A stretch of DNA of 64,000 bases from Cryptomeria japonica (lineage: Eukaryota; Streptophyta; Pinopsida; Cupressales; Cupressaceae), in assembly GCF_030272615.1 (NCBI RefSeq), contig NC_081410.1, forward strand, positions 111,851,433-111,915,432. The letters are read 5' to 3'. Positions 1 to 11,242 of this stretch are shown here, piece after piece. Positions within the stretch are counted from its first letter, which is position 1. Every line of letters starts with the position of its first letter. Both the position numbers and the translations under genes were made by a program. Under the pieces are notes generated by a model, which searched no databases, was not told the origin of the DNA, and worked only from the letters and a program-made list of their open reading frames with translations.

Positions 1-41
1 AGAGGGAAGTTGTAATCAAAAGCAACCCTGAAAAGGCGAGA

Positions 42-1963
42 ATGATCTTAAGTAGGTCAGCTTCCAGCAAAGTAATCCCTCCTGGTGATTATACATTGCA
101 TAAGAAATCCAGTTATAGTGTGTTGATGCCTACAACAGGGGAGCCCTCTACCTCCAAAGGAAAGAGGAAGATACAAGATGTCATTGACATCCAAGAAAGC
201 CCAAAGAAGCAAAAGGTGGGGAAAGAAGTACAATCAGATACACCTTTGTATTCCCCATCCCAATCCCCTATCCATATAGGAAATGAGCAAGCAGTAGCTG
301 AGCAACTCCTACAATTAGGTAGTCTAGGGGAAATTGCCTACACTTATGATGAAGTGGAGGAAGGAATGCCAGAAGAACCCATTGCTGCTGAAATGGATAT
401 CACTACCACTGAACTCAAAGGCCAGGAGTGGGATCCTGAGATAAAGTAGGCAAGTAATGCCTTCTTAGCTGATAACAATTTTGTCACATCAGAAGTATTT
501 ATGTAGTTTATATGGAAACAGCACATAGATAAATATAATGCTAGATGTGAAAAGAGAAAAGTTGAGCAGCCCAATAAAGATCCAACCCTGGTAGAAGAGG
601 AAATAAAGCAAGAGATGATGGAAGAATTCAAAACCATCACCCCTGAGCAGGGAAGAGATATGGTAGCACAAGTTGGAGTGCTTATTTTACCCTAATGGGA
701 TATAGCAGATGCCCTGGTACTAGATGCAGTGAGAAAAGAGACTAAACCCATGGAGGGGATTACTTTCAATAAGGACAATGCTGCACTTGTCATATGGTCT
801 CTCAAGAGAAATGAGAGTAAGAAAAGAAAAGACACCCTAGGGTCAAGTTACCTTGGTGGGATGAAGGTGAAGAGAGTGCAGAGTACAAGGGTAGTGGAAG
901 CTGCTAGCACTATGTTAGAGACTGCAAAATTTAGAGTGACAGTAGTAGAGAAAGAAGTCAAAGAGAAAGAGGCCCTCCGAGTCAAGTTGGAAACAGTTTT
1001 GAAGGCCTATAACAATGCCAAGGAGGAAGTAAGAGGTAAGGATAGCATCATTGCCAAGCTGTAGAGCCAATTGACTAGACAATACCATCAAGGTGAGTCT
1101 TCAACACTGATGATCTCCTCTTCTCCTGCAAGACCTCCACCTACTAGCCCTATCATTGAGTTTCCACCATCTCTAGCACCCTCCAGCTCTCAAATGGTTG
1201 AAATTACTCCTCAAGAATTAGAAAACTTGAAACAGGCTCAGGCCTTATATGCAAAGAAGTATGAGGAGAGAGTAAGGGCTACAATTTCCAATTTTGCAGA
1301 TACAATAAATGTCTCATTGCTTTACAAATATGGAATGAGCTCAGGAGAGACAAGGCCATTTTGACACCTATTTTTGACAAATGGAGGCCTAGGGAGAAAG
1401 ATTTAGAGTTTATGTGTGTATCCTGTGATGAAGCAAGGGCCAATCCCATCATTAAATCCACTTCTAATGTCGCTAAAGTCTTAGTACAATTAGCAGTAGA
1501 AGTAGATAATGTTGATAGGAAGGTAAATTTGTGCAAAAAGGAGTACACTGATCAAGTTTTTGAGTTGCTCCCAGGAGTTTTTGCTAGCCCGAATCAATTA
1601 AAGGACAAACAAATGTGGCTTAAGGAGATACAAGCTAAATTGTCAGCAAGAGTTAAAGGAATTATTGATCTAGATGATGCTTCTTTCTTTGTTTTGACAA
1701 TACAAGAGATAGATAAAATTAAGTCACATTATGGTTTTCTTAATTCAGAAGTCAACAAAATGAGAAATTCTTGGAAAAGGTTGACTAAAACTAAGGATAA
1801 AGTGATTAATTTCTCATGGCCGACAGAAGAGGTGTATGATGAGTGGACAACTAAATATGCCACTCATGATCCGGAATAGTTGGAGAGCGCCCCTGAAAAG
1901 GTAGAAGAGGTTGCAACCGAACAACCTGTTGAAGAAACTGCAGAGGCCGAAAAGAGCTTGTAA
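42..1963 (+). pseudogene. Retroelement-borne non-polymerase protein, copy A (broken)
   Basis: I do not recognise a named family. The frame opens at 42 and reads through in-frame stops near 447, 510, 693 and 1062. It shifts frame once between about 1290 and 1350, then continues through a stop at 1877 to TAA at 1961. The product is Lys/Glu-rich, with a coiled-coil-like middle part (about 890-1060), a Pro/Ser-rich linker (1100-1190) and a second helical part (1361-1879) ending near a WPTEEV motif. No protease, RT, RNase H or integrase motif is present. It aligns segment by segment with the protein at 45966-49936: FLADNNFVTSEVF with FMLDENFIHTDEF, GVLILP-WDIADALVLD with GILLVLGWDLENIFILD, and FSWPTEEV with FVWPTNEV. 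The 5' end lies outside the window. That the two are homologous is seen in the sequence; function is unknown. Confidence 0.6.
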
Positions 1964-2872
1964 CTGCTTTTGCGAAAAGCTTGTAACCTCTTTATTTTGA
2001 AAGAAATGATTGTAACAAACTCTCCTCGAGAAGTCTGAAGCTTTGTGCATCCATGTTGTTATAAATGGATACCAGGACTACAGGAAAAATGATCGCAAAG
2101 AATTGTAAGAAAATGCTGCAGAAATTTATCTGAGCTTTTCTAAATCTAATGGAGAATATTCAAAAACTTCTTGTAATATTTCTTGAACTAAATATCAATA
2201 TACAGACCATTGGTTTTGAGTGAAGCTTTGTGTTGTCTTCAAGTGTGTTTACAATTTGTTTACTATTTTCATTCTGAATAATCCAGGGTTGTTCTGTTTG
2301 AATGGAATTGCAAAGCAATTTTAGTAGAAGTGTTCGTTAGCTTTTCTCTTTAGGAGGGAAATTAAAGATGCGGGGATCACTCATACCAGTGAACTCTTTC
2401 GAAGAGACATTGAATTTTGATGATCATAGCTTAATTTGGAATGCATAAATTCTTGTAGGTGTCAGGCATATACAAGGATTAATAGAAACCAAGCCAACGG
2501 GACGCATAAAGATGTTTTGTTTGAGGAGTATTATCTGAGTTTAGATGACTCTATGACCTTGGATAAGGCACTGGTATTGATTGAAGTTGTTTATTGCATG
2601 TTTTGTTGATCGAAATGCTGAATTTAAGTATAATTTCCATTCTTTGTTTTCAGTTGATTTCAAGGTGAATAGATCCACTGGTTTTCTGGACTGGTTTGCT
2701 GTGGGTTTATGTTTGAAAGTGTGAATTCAATTCACAAAGGTATACCCACCTAGGCTCAGAGTAAGTCCGAAGTGTAGAAGGTTCGATCAAACCTTGTCAT
2801 ATGTTGTCTTGAGAATTTCCTTATCTTTGATGTCTCTTCTGTACCAAGTTTAATCATGTTATTTTAAGGATG
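1964..2872 (+). other. Non-coding tail after copy A, possible LTR or 3' region
   Basis: No gene is visible. A TATA-like TTATAAAT stands near 2059, shortly after the copy A stop, and T-rich tracts follow. Copy B has the same arrangement, with TATTATAAAA near 50300 about 370 bp after its stop. This would fit a 3' LTR whose promoter lies just downstream of the reading frame, but no partner LTR or terminal TG...CA could be shown. The right edge abuts the end of the copia integrase sequence at 2873. Confidence 0.25.
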
Positions 2873-3790
2873 TTAAAGGGAATCAGATTTTGAAGACAAC
2901 ACATTTCTTTCTGCAAATTCATCAATTTTCACATTTGCACTTTCTACTATTTTGTTAGATGATTTGATCAGACATTTAAATGCTTTGCTTCCAGAAGAAT
3001 AACCTAGAAATGTTCCTTCTTCACTTTTCTGATCAAACTTGCCATTTCTATCATCTTTGTGAACATAGCATCTACTTCCAAAGATTTTAAAATAACTTAC
3101 ATTAGGTTTCTTATCATACCAAATTTCATATGGTGTCTTCAAAGTACCTTTCTTCAATTGAACTCGGTTCAAGGTGTAAACAGCTGTGCTTATTAATGTT
3201 TGTGGCACCTTCTTTTCAATCATCAATGTTCTAGCACAATCCACAATAGATTTGTTTCTTCTCTCAGCTATTCCATTCTGTTGTGGAGTTCTCGATGCAG
3301 AGACTTATCTTTTAATACCATGATCATTGCAAAATAAGTTGAACTCATCAGATGTGAACTCTCCTCCTCTATCTAATCTAAGACATTTCAGTTGTCTTCC
3401 TGTTTCATTTTCAACTCTTGCCTTGTACCATTTAAACATTTGAAAAGCTTCTGATTTTTCTTTTAGAAACATTACTGACATCATCCTTGAATAGTCATCC
3501 ACAAATAATATGAAATATTTATCACCATAATAACTTTGAACTTTCATAGGACCACAAAGATCAGTGTGTACTAGATCTAAAATTCCCTTAGAAGTGTAAG
3601 ACTTACTTATAAAGCTTGATCTGTCATCTTACTCATCTGGCATCCTCGGCACATAGTATTCTCAGGTTTTCCAAGACTTGGTAGACCTCTTACTCGGTGC
3701 TTCTTACTTATTTTGATCAGATTATCAAAATTTACATGACAAAACCTTTTATGCCATAACCAAGTATCATCTATCTTTGCATACAAACAC
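2873..3790 (-). pseudogene. IN: Copia integrase, broken, C-terminal end missing
   Basis: This continues the copia polyprotein after the protease. The HHCC zinc-binding part lies around 3620-3780. The catalytic core (3305-3547) has the motifs FVDDYSRM and LRLDRGGEF, followed by QQNGIAERRN near 3260-3290, which holds the catalytic Glu. The region after the core (2873-3244) shows YEIWYDKKPNVSYFKIFG and the FLGYSS motif typical of copia integrase. A stop lies between the core and C-terminal pieces near 3305, and at least one stop or shift lies near 3610-3790. Integrase would insert the cDNA. The reading ends abruptly at 2873 and no RT follows, so a deletion or another insertion removed the rest. 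Confidence 0.8.
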
Positions 3791-3795
3791 TTATT

Positions 3796-5274
3796 CTAAG
3801 TTGAGTCAAGGTGAAATGTATTACCTTTTGTTTGTGTCCCAGTAGCAGCTAACTTTCCATTCTTGTCATGAACTTTGACAATTCCCTTCTGAAATTCTAT
3901 TCGGTAACCTGTGTTGTTTAGCTGTGCTACACTCAACAAACTATATTTCAAACCTTCAACCCAATAAACATCATTGCATCTTGCATTATCAAGAAGTGTT
4001 ATAGATCCTTTACCTTTCACCGGACATGGTGCATCATTACCAAATCTGACATAGCCTCCATCATAATCTTCTAATATAACAAACTTGTGTTTATCTCCTG
4101 TAATATGATGTGAGCATCCACTATCTATGATCCAAGAATCATTAGTGCTTATGTGATATATTAGGGTTTTTTCTTCATACCTTTCTTCATCTGATCCATC
4201 TTTAATAGCCACATAAACTACTTCCTCTGTATCAGTTTCATCTGATTTATCATCATTAGATTCTTCATCAGCTATTATGCATGTCTTTCTGTCTCTTCTT
4301 CTGAAGTCTTGGTGTCCTCTGTAATGATTATCTTTCTGTCTATCATCTCGATAATCTCTCTTTTCAGTAGAATCTTTGTCAGGATAGTTAGAAGCCATAT
4401 GTCCTATCTTATCATAATTGAAACATTTCAAAGGTAGCTTTCCTTTATACTTACCTTTGCCTCTCAGTAACCTTTTGGCTAGTAGTGCTTCAAACTCTTC
4501 TTGCTTTCTGATTTCCTCATATAGTTTGTGTACTTCTTCCATGTTCTTACAAAATCTTTCACTTGCTCCACTGTGATCTCCTTCAAAGTACTTATACTTT
4601 CTTTCATTGTAATCATTAGATTCATCAAGATGAAAAGAACTAAATGTAGATTCAACTTCATTTACCGAAGATCCACTGTTATCAAAATTACTTAACTCAA
4701 ATGCATGTAGCTTACCAATAGTAGCATCTAAAGAAACTGGCATATTAGGTATAGACCTCAATTCATTGATTGCAGAGACTCGGATTGCATAAGTTGGTAG
4801 AAGGGTTCTTAACAACTTACTTGTTATATCCTTTTCTTCAATAGTTCCACCTACTCCTTTGATTTGATTGACAATCTCCTTTAGTCTTGTATTGTACTGA
4901 GTTATGTTCTCACCTTCATTCATCCTCATAGATTCAAGTTGTCCTCTTAGACTATCTACTTTTTCTCTTTGAACATGTTCATCTCCTCCATACACTAATA
5001 TGAGCTTATCCCACATTGCCTTTGCATCATTGCAGCCTTCTAGATCATTAAACTCTGAATCGGTCAATGCAGATTTTATTTCAATCATTGCTTGAATATG
5101 TTCTTGCTTTGCCTTTATCTCTTCCATAGTCAATGGATAGGTGCTCGGTGTAACAAAATCATTCTCCAGATAGTATATAGCATATTCTCCAACTCCTGAT
5201 AGATGTAACTTCATTCTTTTCTGCCATGTAGAGAAACTTGACTTGTTCAGCTTCGGTGCATCCCTCTTGTACAT
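3796..5274 (-). pseudogene. gag-PR: Copia Gag and aspartic protease
   Basis: This long open stretch (492 codons) encodes the capsid precursor and protease of the copia element. The N-terminal third is a copia Gag core (SFSTWQKRMKLHL, AMWDKL, then a helical region around residues 60-200). A zinc-knuckle relic reads CFNYDKIGHMASNYP, in which the second and last Cys of CX2CX4HX4C are both Tyr; TGT to TAT is a single G-to-A change each time. The protease active site is WIIDSGCSHHITGD at about residues 377-390 (near 4110-4145). Gag would form the particle and the protease would cleave the polyprotein, but the damaged knuckle argues against RNA packaging by this copy. Upstream of 5274 the frame leads back towards the PBS. 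Confidence 0.85.
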
Positions 5275-5323
5275 CTTGGATCTTTAACTCAAGTGCCTTT
5301 AAACTTTCCTTCCGGAGTCCAAA

Positions 5324-5337
5324 GCTCTGATACCGAT
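5324..5337 (-). other. Primer-binding site, initiator tRNA-Met type
   Basis: Read on the minus strand this is CGGTATCAGAGC, one base from the plant consensus TGGTATCAGAGC that pairs with the 3' end of initiator tRNA-Met. It lies directly inside the LTR that begins at 5338 and upstream of gag, as expected. Confidence 0.7.
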
Positions 5338-6741
5338 TGATAGTTCTGATACTTAATATAATTACAAATCCAATAGCCAACAATATGAGAGGGGGGGGTG
5401 AATCATACAAACTTAATCATCCATAAAAACATCAGATTCAACCTTGGTAACATATACTTTAGTAATATAACCAAAACTGTCAAACATGCAAACTCAAAAG
5501 CATATAAACATCATAAACCTCATAACACCAGATTTAACATGGAAACCCAAACAGGGAAAAACCACTGTGGGATTTCGGACCCACTAAGAAATATACTCTT
5601 CTAGAGTATGCTCGGTTAAAAGCAAATCCTGTTAAAGATTACAAACACATTGCTAGATGTGACCCGGTTAAGGGATTTCCCTCAGATCTGTTAGGATCTT
5701 CACCTTGTTAGAAGTGACCTTGTTAAAGGATTTCAAACACTCAATTAGAATGTCACCTTGCTAGAGGGTTTTACAAATAAGACTGTTAAGTCCACTCGGT
5801 TAAGAGATTTTCTGTCACTTTCACAAAATAACAGTAATAAAAATCTATCTGCAACTTCACATCCAAAATGCTAAAGCAGATTCCTATTTGTTCAATACAA
5901 TCTAGACATAGAACTAATCTTGTCTATCTGTTGGGCTTCTATACTCTGTTATTCTAACAAGTCTTCAAGCTTCTATGCTCGGTAATCACTATGTAGCATC
6001 CCTGTGCATACACTTTCCTGCATGCATTGTTTATTAACAGTTTCCAATTTATAAACAATTAGGTAACCGCTTAATCTCCTTGATCACATTTCTCATGATC
6101 AATCATAGCCATCAGATCTTCAATCTTGTCCAGGTTCAATGCATCTTTCGATTTGAAAATGTTTTACCCCACCTTAAAACTTGTATATATTTCTTGGAAC
6201 TTGTGTCAGGGTATTGCGGTTCAATCTGAGCTGTAGATCTTCATGCCGACTTTCCTTTGCCTTAGATTCATTAACAAACTTCATGCATGACTCACCAATC
6301 ATTTAATCAGTTCCAGCTCATCAGCTTCCTTCATTAAATATCGCATGTAAATATTTAGTGCATTATGTTATAGCTCAGTTACAACTTGGTAACAACTCGG
6401 TGAATACTAAGCTTCACTCGGTAGACATTCCGCCTTCATTAACCGATAGCGATAACCTTAGGGTTTACCGACTAGGTTCCTTAGGGTTTACCGACTAGGT
6501 TCTTTGCTTGATAACATAGTGTATTATTAACTTTTACAATTTACAACATATGTATGATGTTAAAACAATCTAAAACATAATGATCTCATACTTCTCAAGA
6601 TATGGCAACATCATACTGAATTAGAAAATCAATTTCTTGACATCAATGATAAAATAATAATATCAAGACAGTAAACATCTTTAATCAGTTATATCCATAA
6701 TCATCAACAACCTTCTCAATATCCTTAATGAAATGCCAACA
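5338..6741 (-). repeat. 5' LTR of the truncated copia element
   Basis: The plus strand starts TGATAG next to the PBS and most plausibly ends at CCAACA (6741), so the minus-strand LTR would begin TGTTGGCATTTC. The right boundary is inferred from the terminal sequence, because no second LTR exists. Near the PBS end is a G-homopolymer at 5390-5398 (TGATTCACCCCC... on the minus strand), a motif shared with the LTRs ending at 26455, 37237 and 43136. A run of degenerate repeats around 5610-5830 (minus strand AAATCCCTTAACCGGG-like) is also found in the LTR at 25318-26455. No ORF of interest. Confidence 0.6.
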
Positions 6742-7170
6742 ATCTTTCATTGTCTGTTATAATGCTATATTGCCAGCAATAAGTTGTGTAATATTAGGTT
6801 GTTTATTGAGCAACTATGTGTTACAAGACAATAGTATAGTTCTAAAACATCAATTAGGTATATCACCTAGATAGTTGTAGTTTTCATTTGCCAAGTAATT
6901 TAAAGTCATTTTAGTTATCTTTCTTACTCTTTTCCATCAAGAAGATAGTAATTTAGTTCATTTTTAGGTAATTAGATAAAGGAACTAGCATCCTCTGGAG
7001 GTACACTCCAACTTTTAGGCAACCCACAGGCCTAGGAGTGTTCCCATGTATCAACGAGTGGTTAAGTTGAGAGATTAATCACGAGTGTAACTTTGTTGAT
7101 AACAATTTTTGGTATGCCCAGTGGAATGGTTTAGACTATTTTAGTCTATAACTCTTCCATACATTGTTGA
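6742..7170 (+). repeat. LTR-end fragment with Ty3-type PBS-like motif
   Basis: Bases 6785-7105 match 31507-31840 in the same orientation, including ACTATGTGTTACAA and CATCAAT/CAAATAG near the start and GTTGATAACA at the end. Here the match is followed by TTGGTATGCCCAGTGG (about 7110-7126), which resembles the PBS context of some plant Ty3 elements. I read it as the 3' end of an old LTR plus PBS, cut on the left by the copia LTR and on the right by the element starting at 7171. Confidence 0.45.
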
Positions 7171-7504
7171 TGTTAGAGCATTTTAACAACTAGTTATGCT
7201 TTTTTTGCTTAATTTCACTTAGTTGTGCTTGTATGCTTCTATTTGCTTTAGTTGTGCATCTATCTTAGCTAGAGTTAAGTTTTTTTAGCTTGTGTTTTTA
7301 TTTAGTTCTCCTATTTAGCTTATTAGTGCATATTTGTACTTTTTTTATAAGCACTTCATTGTAAAATTATAATTCATTTTGTAATCTTTTCTTTTGATGA
7401 ATATGGCATATTTTCCTTGCTACTCTCATTTATGGAAGGTGTTCTAGGTTTTTATTTAATTTTGTAGGTTTGTATTGCAAACTTTTGTGTTACAAAATTC
7501 AACA
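7171..7504 (+). repeat. 5' LTR of the 7171-12260 element
   Basis: About 334 bp, TGTTAGAG...TTCAACA, T-rich, with repeated TTAGTTGTGC-type motifs. It is followed by three roughly 30-bp tandem units beginning TGG(C/T)ATCAAAG or TGGTTTCAGAG and ending AATTCAACA (7505-7600), so the exact LTR/PBS border is uncertain. Confidence 0.6.
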
Positions 7505-7744
7505 TGGCATCAAAGATCAATCTTTAATTCAACATGGTATCAAAGCTTAATCTTAATTCAACATGGTTTCAGAGCTCAATCTTTAATTTGACATGCTATC
7601 AAAGCGTAGATTCAGCAAACCCCTTCTCAAGCTCTTAGGGTCTATTTTCTAAGAAGCATTGTAGGGTCACCAAATTTGCCTTCTTGTGTGGATTTGGAAG
7701 GGGGTAATTTTTATAAGCTTTTGGAGCAAAACGGTCATAAAAAA

Positions 7745-7925
7745 ATAAAAAATAAAAAAACTTTCCATTTTTAGAAAGTTTCTATTTTTGAAATCTTTTT
7801 GTTTTGGAAAACTTTATATTTTTAGAAAGCTTCTATTTTTAGAAACTCTTTATTTTCAAAAAGTTATTATTTCAAAAAGTTTCTATTTTTGGAAAGTTTA
7901 TATTTTGGAAACCCTTTCAAGCCTC
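7745..7925 (+). repeat. Tandem TTTCTATTTTTAGAAA-type minisatellite
   Basis: About eight degenerate copies of a unit near 20-25 bp built on (G)AAAGTTTCTATTTTTAG. The unit is partly self-complementary (TTTCTA...TAGAAA), so the stretch can form several small hairpins. It lies in the leader region of the outer non-autonomous element. No gene is present. Confidence 0.6.
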
Positions 7926-8588
7926 CAAGCCCATTTTGACATGCTATTGGTTTTTTTATCATAACTTATACAACTTTTGTTTTTTGAATTCGACATATTG
8001 ATTGAAAGCTAGTTCAGAGGGATATTTGAATTTGTGGGTAGTTTGATCTAATTTTTCTCTTGGTGATTGGAATAGGCCATTGAATTCAGCTCTCTTTTTT
8101 GTACTTTTGGAACCATAACTTGGGCAAACAGACTACATTTTTTGACTTCCACATATTGTTGGAAAGCTCTTAGAGTCCTCTTTCCAAATCTACTACTAAT
8201 TTTCCAAATTTTTTCCCAAGTAATTTTATTTATTCTTTTTTTGTTTTCACTTTATAGCTAATTACTTGGTCATTTTGGCTCTTGGAAACTTTCTATTTGC
8301 ATTGGATGACTTTCTATTTATTCGAGGAACAATTCACTAATGCACACTCTTGGAAACTTATTATTGTGCACATTCTATTGTGCCTTACTTTGTATATGCA
8401 CTATTTTATAAAGTGTCATGGGGGGTTTTGTATTGCATTTTGTTTTGCCCTCACAATTTTTTCTAGGGAGTGTCCCTCCATGATGCGATAAAATTTTATT
8501 GATTCTTCTCCCATGTGTGTGTGTGCATTAGTTGCATACCCTTTTTTAGTCGTAGGTACTTTTTTGTGGACATTCAAATGTTTGTTCT

Positions 8589-8734
8589 ATTAGAGTATTC
8601 AATGAATTGGAGCATATTTTTCCTGTGTATTCTTTCCTTCTGTGATTTGCTTCATTGCTTCTCCTTGTAACAGGTTTTTTAGCTTGCAGAGATTATTTGG
8701 GCTCCTGTGGTGTTATATTTTCTCAATTCCTATA
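8589..8734 (+). repeat. 5' LTR of the inner element, internally deleted
   Basis: The first dozen bases (TTAGAGTATTC) match the start of the 3' LTR. The sequence then jumps to GAGCATATTTTTCCTG and matches 11115-11240 almost base for base. The middle of the LTR is missing. The PBS follows immediately. Confidence 0.65.
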
Positions 8735-9149
8735 TGGTATCAGAGCTTCAGATCTGTAGCTGCCTGTTCTTGTTTTGAGAATTTTTGCTTTGGAAGCAGA
8801 TCTGGGGTTTCAGGAATTTTTTATGTACCTAGGGTTTGACCTTTTTTTTAGCACTTTGGGCCTAAACGGACCTCACCATCGTGCTCAGAAGGCTCGAAAA
8901 CCCCTATGGTCATATAAAATTCAACCTTTTTTGACCCCTGAGCATCTGGGTGATATTTTTTTTCCCAGCCAGGCCGTACGGCCCTAGCACGCAGATCGAG
9001 AAAAAATTTTGAAAAAAATATATTTTTGCCTTTTTATGGCATGCAGGCCGAAATTTCTTTTAAAATTTTATTTTTTTTAAAAAAAGGCAAGTAAAAATAA
9101 GGTTTTGTTTTAAAAAAAAAAAAATTTGTGGGCAAAGTTTTTGGGGGGG

Positions 9150-9690
9150 GATCCCACGGTACGTAGGGTACCGTGGGCCCCCTGGCTCCGCAGACCCTGC
9201 AGGACCTCGGGCCCCGTACCCTGCTGCCGCCACCCTGCACTTTCCGGCACCGGCCCCCGCCGGCCCCCTTCCAGTCTCCCTCCGGCAACCCTGCTGCCGC
9301 TTGCGGCCCTCCGCTCCCCGCACCCCACACCCCCGGCCTCCGCTCCTACGGCCCCCGCCGCCTGAGGCCCCAGCTCCCTGGCCGCCACCCAACCTCCCAC
9401 TGCCCAACTAGCTCACCGCCGCCCTGGCTCCGCCCGACTTCCCTCCCCGGCCTCCTCCGCCGCCCACCGCCTGCTGCAACCCCCCGCCAGCTCCGCTCCG
9501 CTTTGTCGGCCCCTACGCTTGACCCTCGCCGTCGGAAACCCTTGCCATCAGGAAAGCTCCGCCTGACCCGGCCTCTTCTACTGCCGAGAAATCACCGCTC
9601 GGCCTGCCAGCCACCTTGGCTCCGCTCGGCCACCGAACCACCACCTGGCCGCCACCCAATGGCCACCGGACCACCAAAGTGCAACCAGAC
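9150..9690 (+). other. GC-rich block inside the inner element
   Basis: About 540 bp with far higher GC than its surroundings, dominated by CCG, CCC and CTCCG strings on the plus strand. Because GC-rich DNA has few stop codons, several frames are open: a Pro-rich frame on plus (9173-9769) and Gly/Arg-rich frames on minus. None has a recognisable domain, and the plus frame runs into T-tracts at its end. It may be foreign DNA captured by the element or a structured leader. Coding is not supported. Confidence 0.5.
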
Positions 9691-10860
9691 CTTTTTTTTT
9701 GGCTTTTTCAGGGGGGGTTTGGTTTTTTGGTCATATCTTGGGCATACGGAGTCATTTTTTAAAAAATGAATAGGCATCAGAAAGATGGTTCCGAGGCCAA
9801 CCTCATGGTGTAGGTAATTTTTCCCAATTTTTCTGTTTGACTATGTTTTTTTGCAGTCAAAGTGAGGTCTCTTTTTTGCACTCCGGGAGACGTAGAATGA
9901 GCATCCAACCTCCGTTTTTCAAAAAATTTATATTTTTGAAAAGCTTGTACTGTGTACTTTCCAGAAATATGAGTTTTTTTTTCCAAATTCTGCTCCATGC
10001 ATATTTTATTCAATTTTTTGCTTTTCAGCACTCTGGTGGATATCGTGGTTGTTTGAGGTCCTAGGATCTCTTTTCTGAGTAGGGTCTCTTTGTTTTGATT
10101 CTCATTTCTATTTCCAGTCTTCTTATCATTATAGCATTGTATATATGCAAACACACTAAGATAAAGTGCCATCATGCATTATTTACTTGGAATCTTGCAT
10201 ATCTTGTGTCTTGTTGTACATGCACTGTTGATCAAGTGCCATGAGGGGGTTGATGTTTGCCTATTGTTTACCATCTTCCTTTGTCAAGTGAGTGTTCCTT
10301 CCATGACATTCGCCTCATGATGATGTGTCTCAGCACCTTTGATGTTCTTGGTTCTTCATCTTGTAGTTGTTTTTGGCTGTCCTTTTCAGTGTTCTTGTCC
10401 CTCTCCCACTTCCGCATTATGGAGAGGTTTATCCTGTTGGTTCTAATGCTTATGTGGTTCGATTGATCAGCTCTTCAAGCTTTGGTTTCTCATGTCATCT
10501 GTATCTTCGATTTCAGTTGTTTTTTCCTTGGTTTCCTCCTAATTTGAGTAGTGTCATTTGAGGGCACTCATGCAGATTACAGTCTTCTCTACCTGGTCAT
10601 GTTCTAGTTCAGTGGAGATTCTTCAAATCAGCAGTTATTCTTCGACAGAGTTTGCAGGTTCTTCATGCTTCAGTGATATTCTTTTCCATCTCTTTTTGGA
10701 GTAGAGTTTTGTTCCCTTGTGGTTTTCTCTATTTCTCCAGTTCATAGAGATTTCATTGTATTTGGGTACCTGATCAGGCCTTGTTGCCGGGACCCATCTT
10801 TATTGCTTTCAGTAGTTGTTCTAGGTTTTAGCTTCTCCCTAAGTCTAGCTTAAGGGGGGG

Positions 10861-11242
10861 TGTTAGAGTATTCGGGTATTTACTTGATTAATTAAACATT
10901 ATTTGTTTAATTATTTAAGTTCCCTTTATCTCTTTTACACTTAAGCTAACTTTAGGTGCATATAATTAATTGTTTTAATTAATTATTATGTGCAAACCTA
11001 GGTTTTCCCTTTTATGGTTTTTTGACCTATTAAAGGTTGAGTTCTTTCTTTTCATTGTATGAAGAAGGATTATTATTGACAATACATTTTGGAGATTATT
11101 GAGCTCTCATCTTTTGGAGCATATTTTTCCTGTGTATTCTTTCCTTCTGTTTTTTGCTTCATTGCTTCTCCTTGTAACAGGTTTTTCAGCTTGCAGAGAT
11201 TATTTGGGCTCCTGTGGTGTTGTATTTTCTCAACTCCTATAT
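10861..11242 (+). repeat. 3' LTR of the inner element
   Basis: It starts TGTTAGAGTATTCGGG directly after the polypurine tract and ends in CCTATAT, where homology with the 5' LTR stops. The end is not a clean CA. It contains ATTAATTAAAC-rich sequence followed by CCTTGTAACAGG. Confidence 0.65.

Larger units (their letters stand above)
2873..6741 (-). mobile_element. Truncated Ty1/copia retrotransposon (LTR-gag-PR-IN)
   Basis: A minus-strand copia element. From its 5' end (right to left) it has an LTR at 5338-6741, a PBS at about 5324-5337, Gag, aspartic protease and integrase. The homology stops at 2873, just after the integrase C-terminal region, so RT, RNase H and the 3' LTR are missing. The order protease-integrase before RT is the copia order. 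Several stops interrupt the frame, so it is not functional. The Gag style resembles SIRE-like or related copia groups, but the clade is uncertain without RT. Confidence 0.8.
8589..11242 (+). mobile_element. Small nested non-autonomous LTR element
   Basis: The element has a 3' LTR at 10861-11242, a PBS TGGTATCAGAGC at 8735, a polypurine tract (TTAAGGGGGGG) ending at 10860, and a shortened 5' LTR at 8589-8734. GTTCT occurs on both sides (8584-8588 and 11243-11247) as a candidate target-site duplication. The 2.1-kb interior encodes no Gag or polymerase. It contains a GC-rich block (9150-9690) and then a T-rich stretch. The 3' LTR's left part is missing from the 5' LTR, an internal loss of about 236 bp, so this copy would not be re-transcribed normally. 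Confidence 0.65.

Noticed and set aside
9173-9769. A 198-codon Pro-rich open frame on the plus strand.
   Set aside because: It lies in GC-rich DNA where stops are rare, several other frames are open too, and no domain or start context supports translation.
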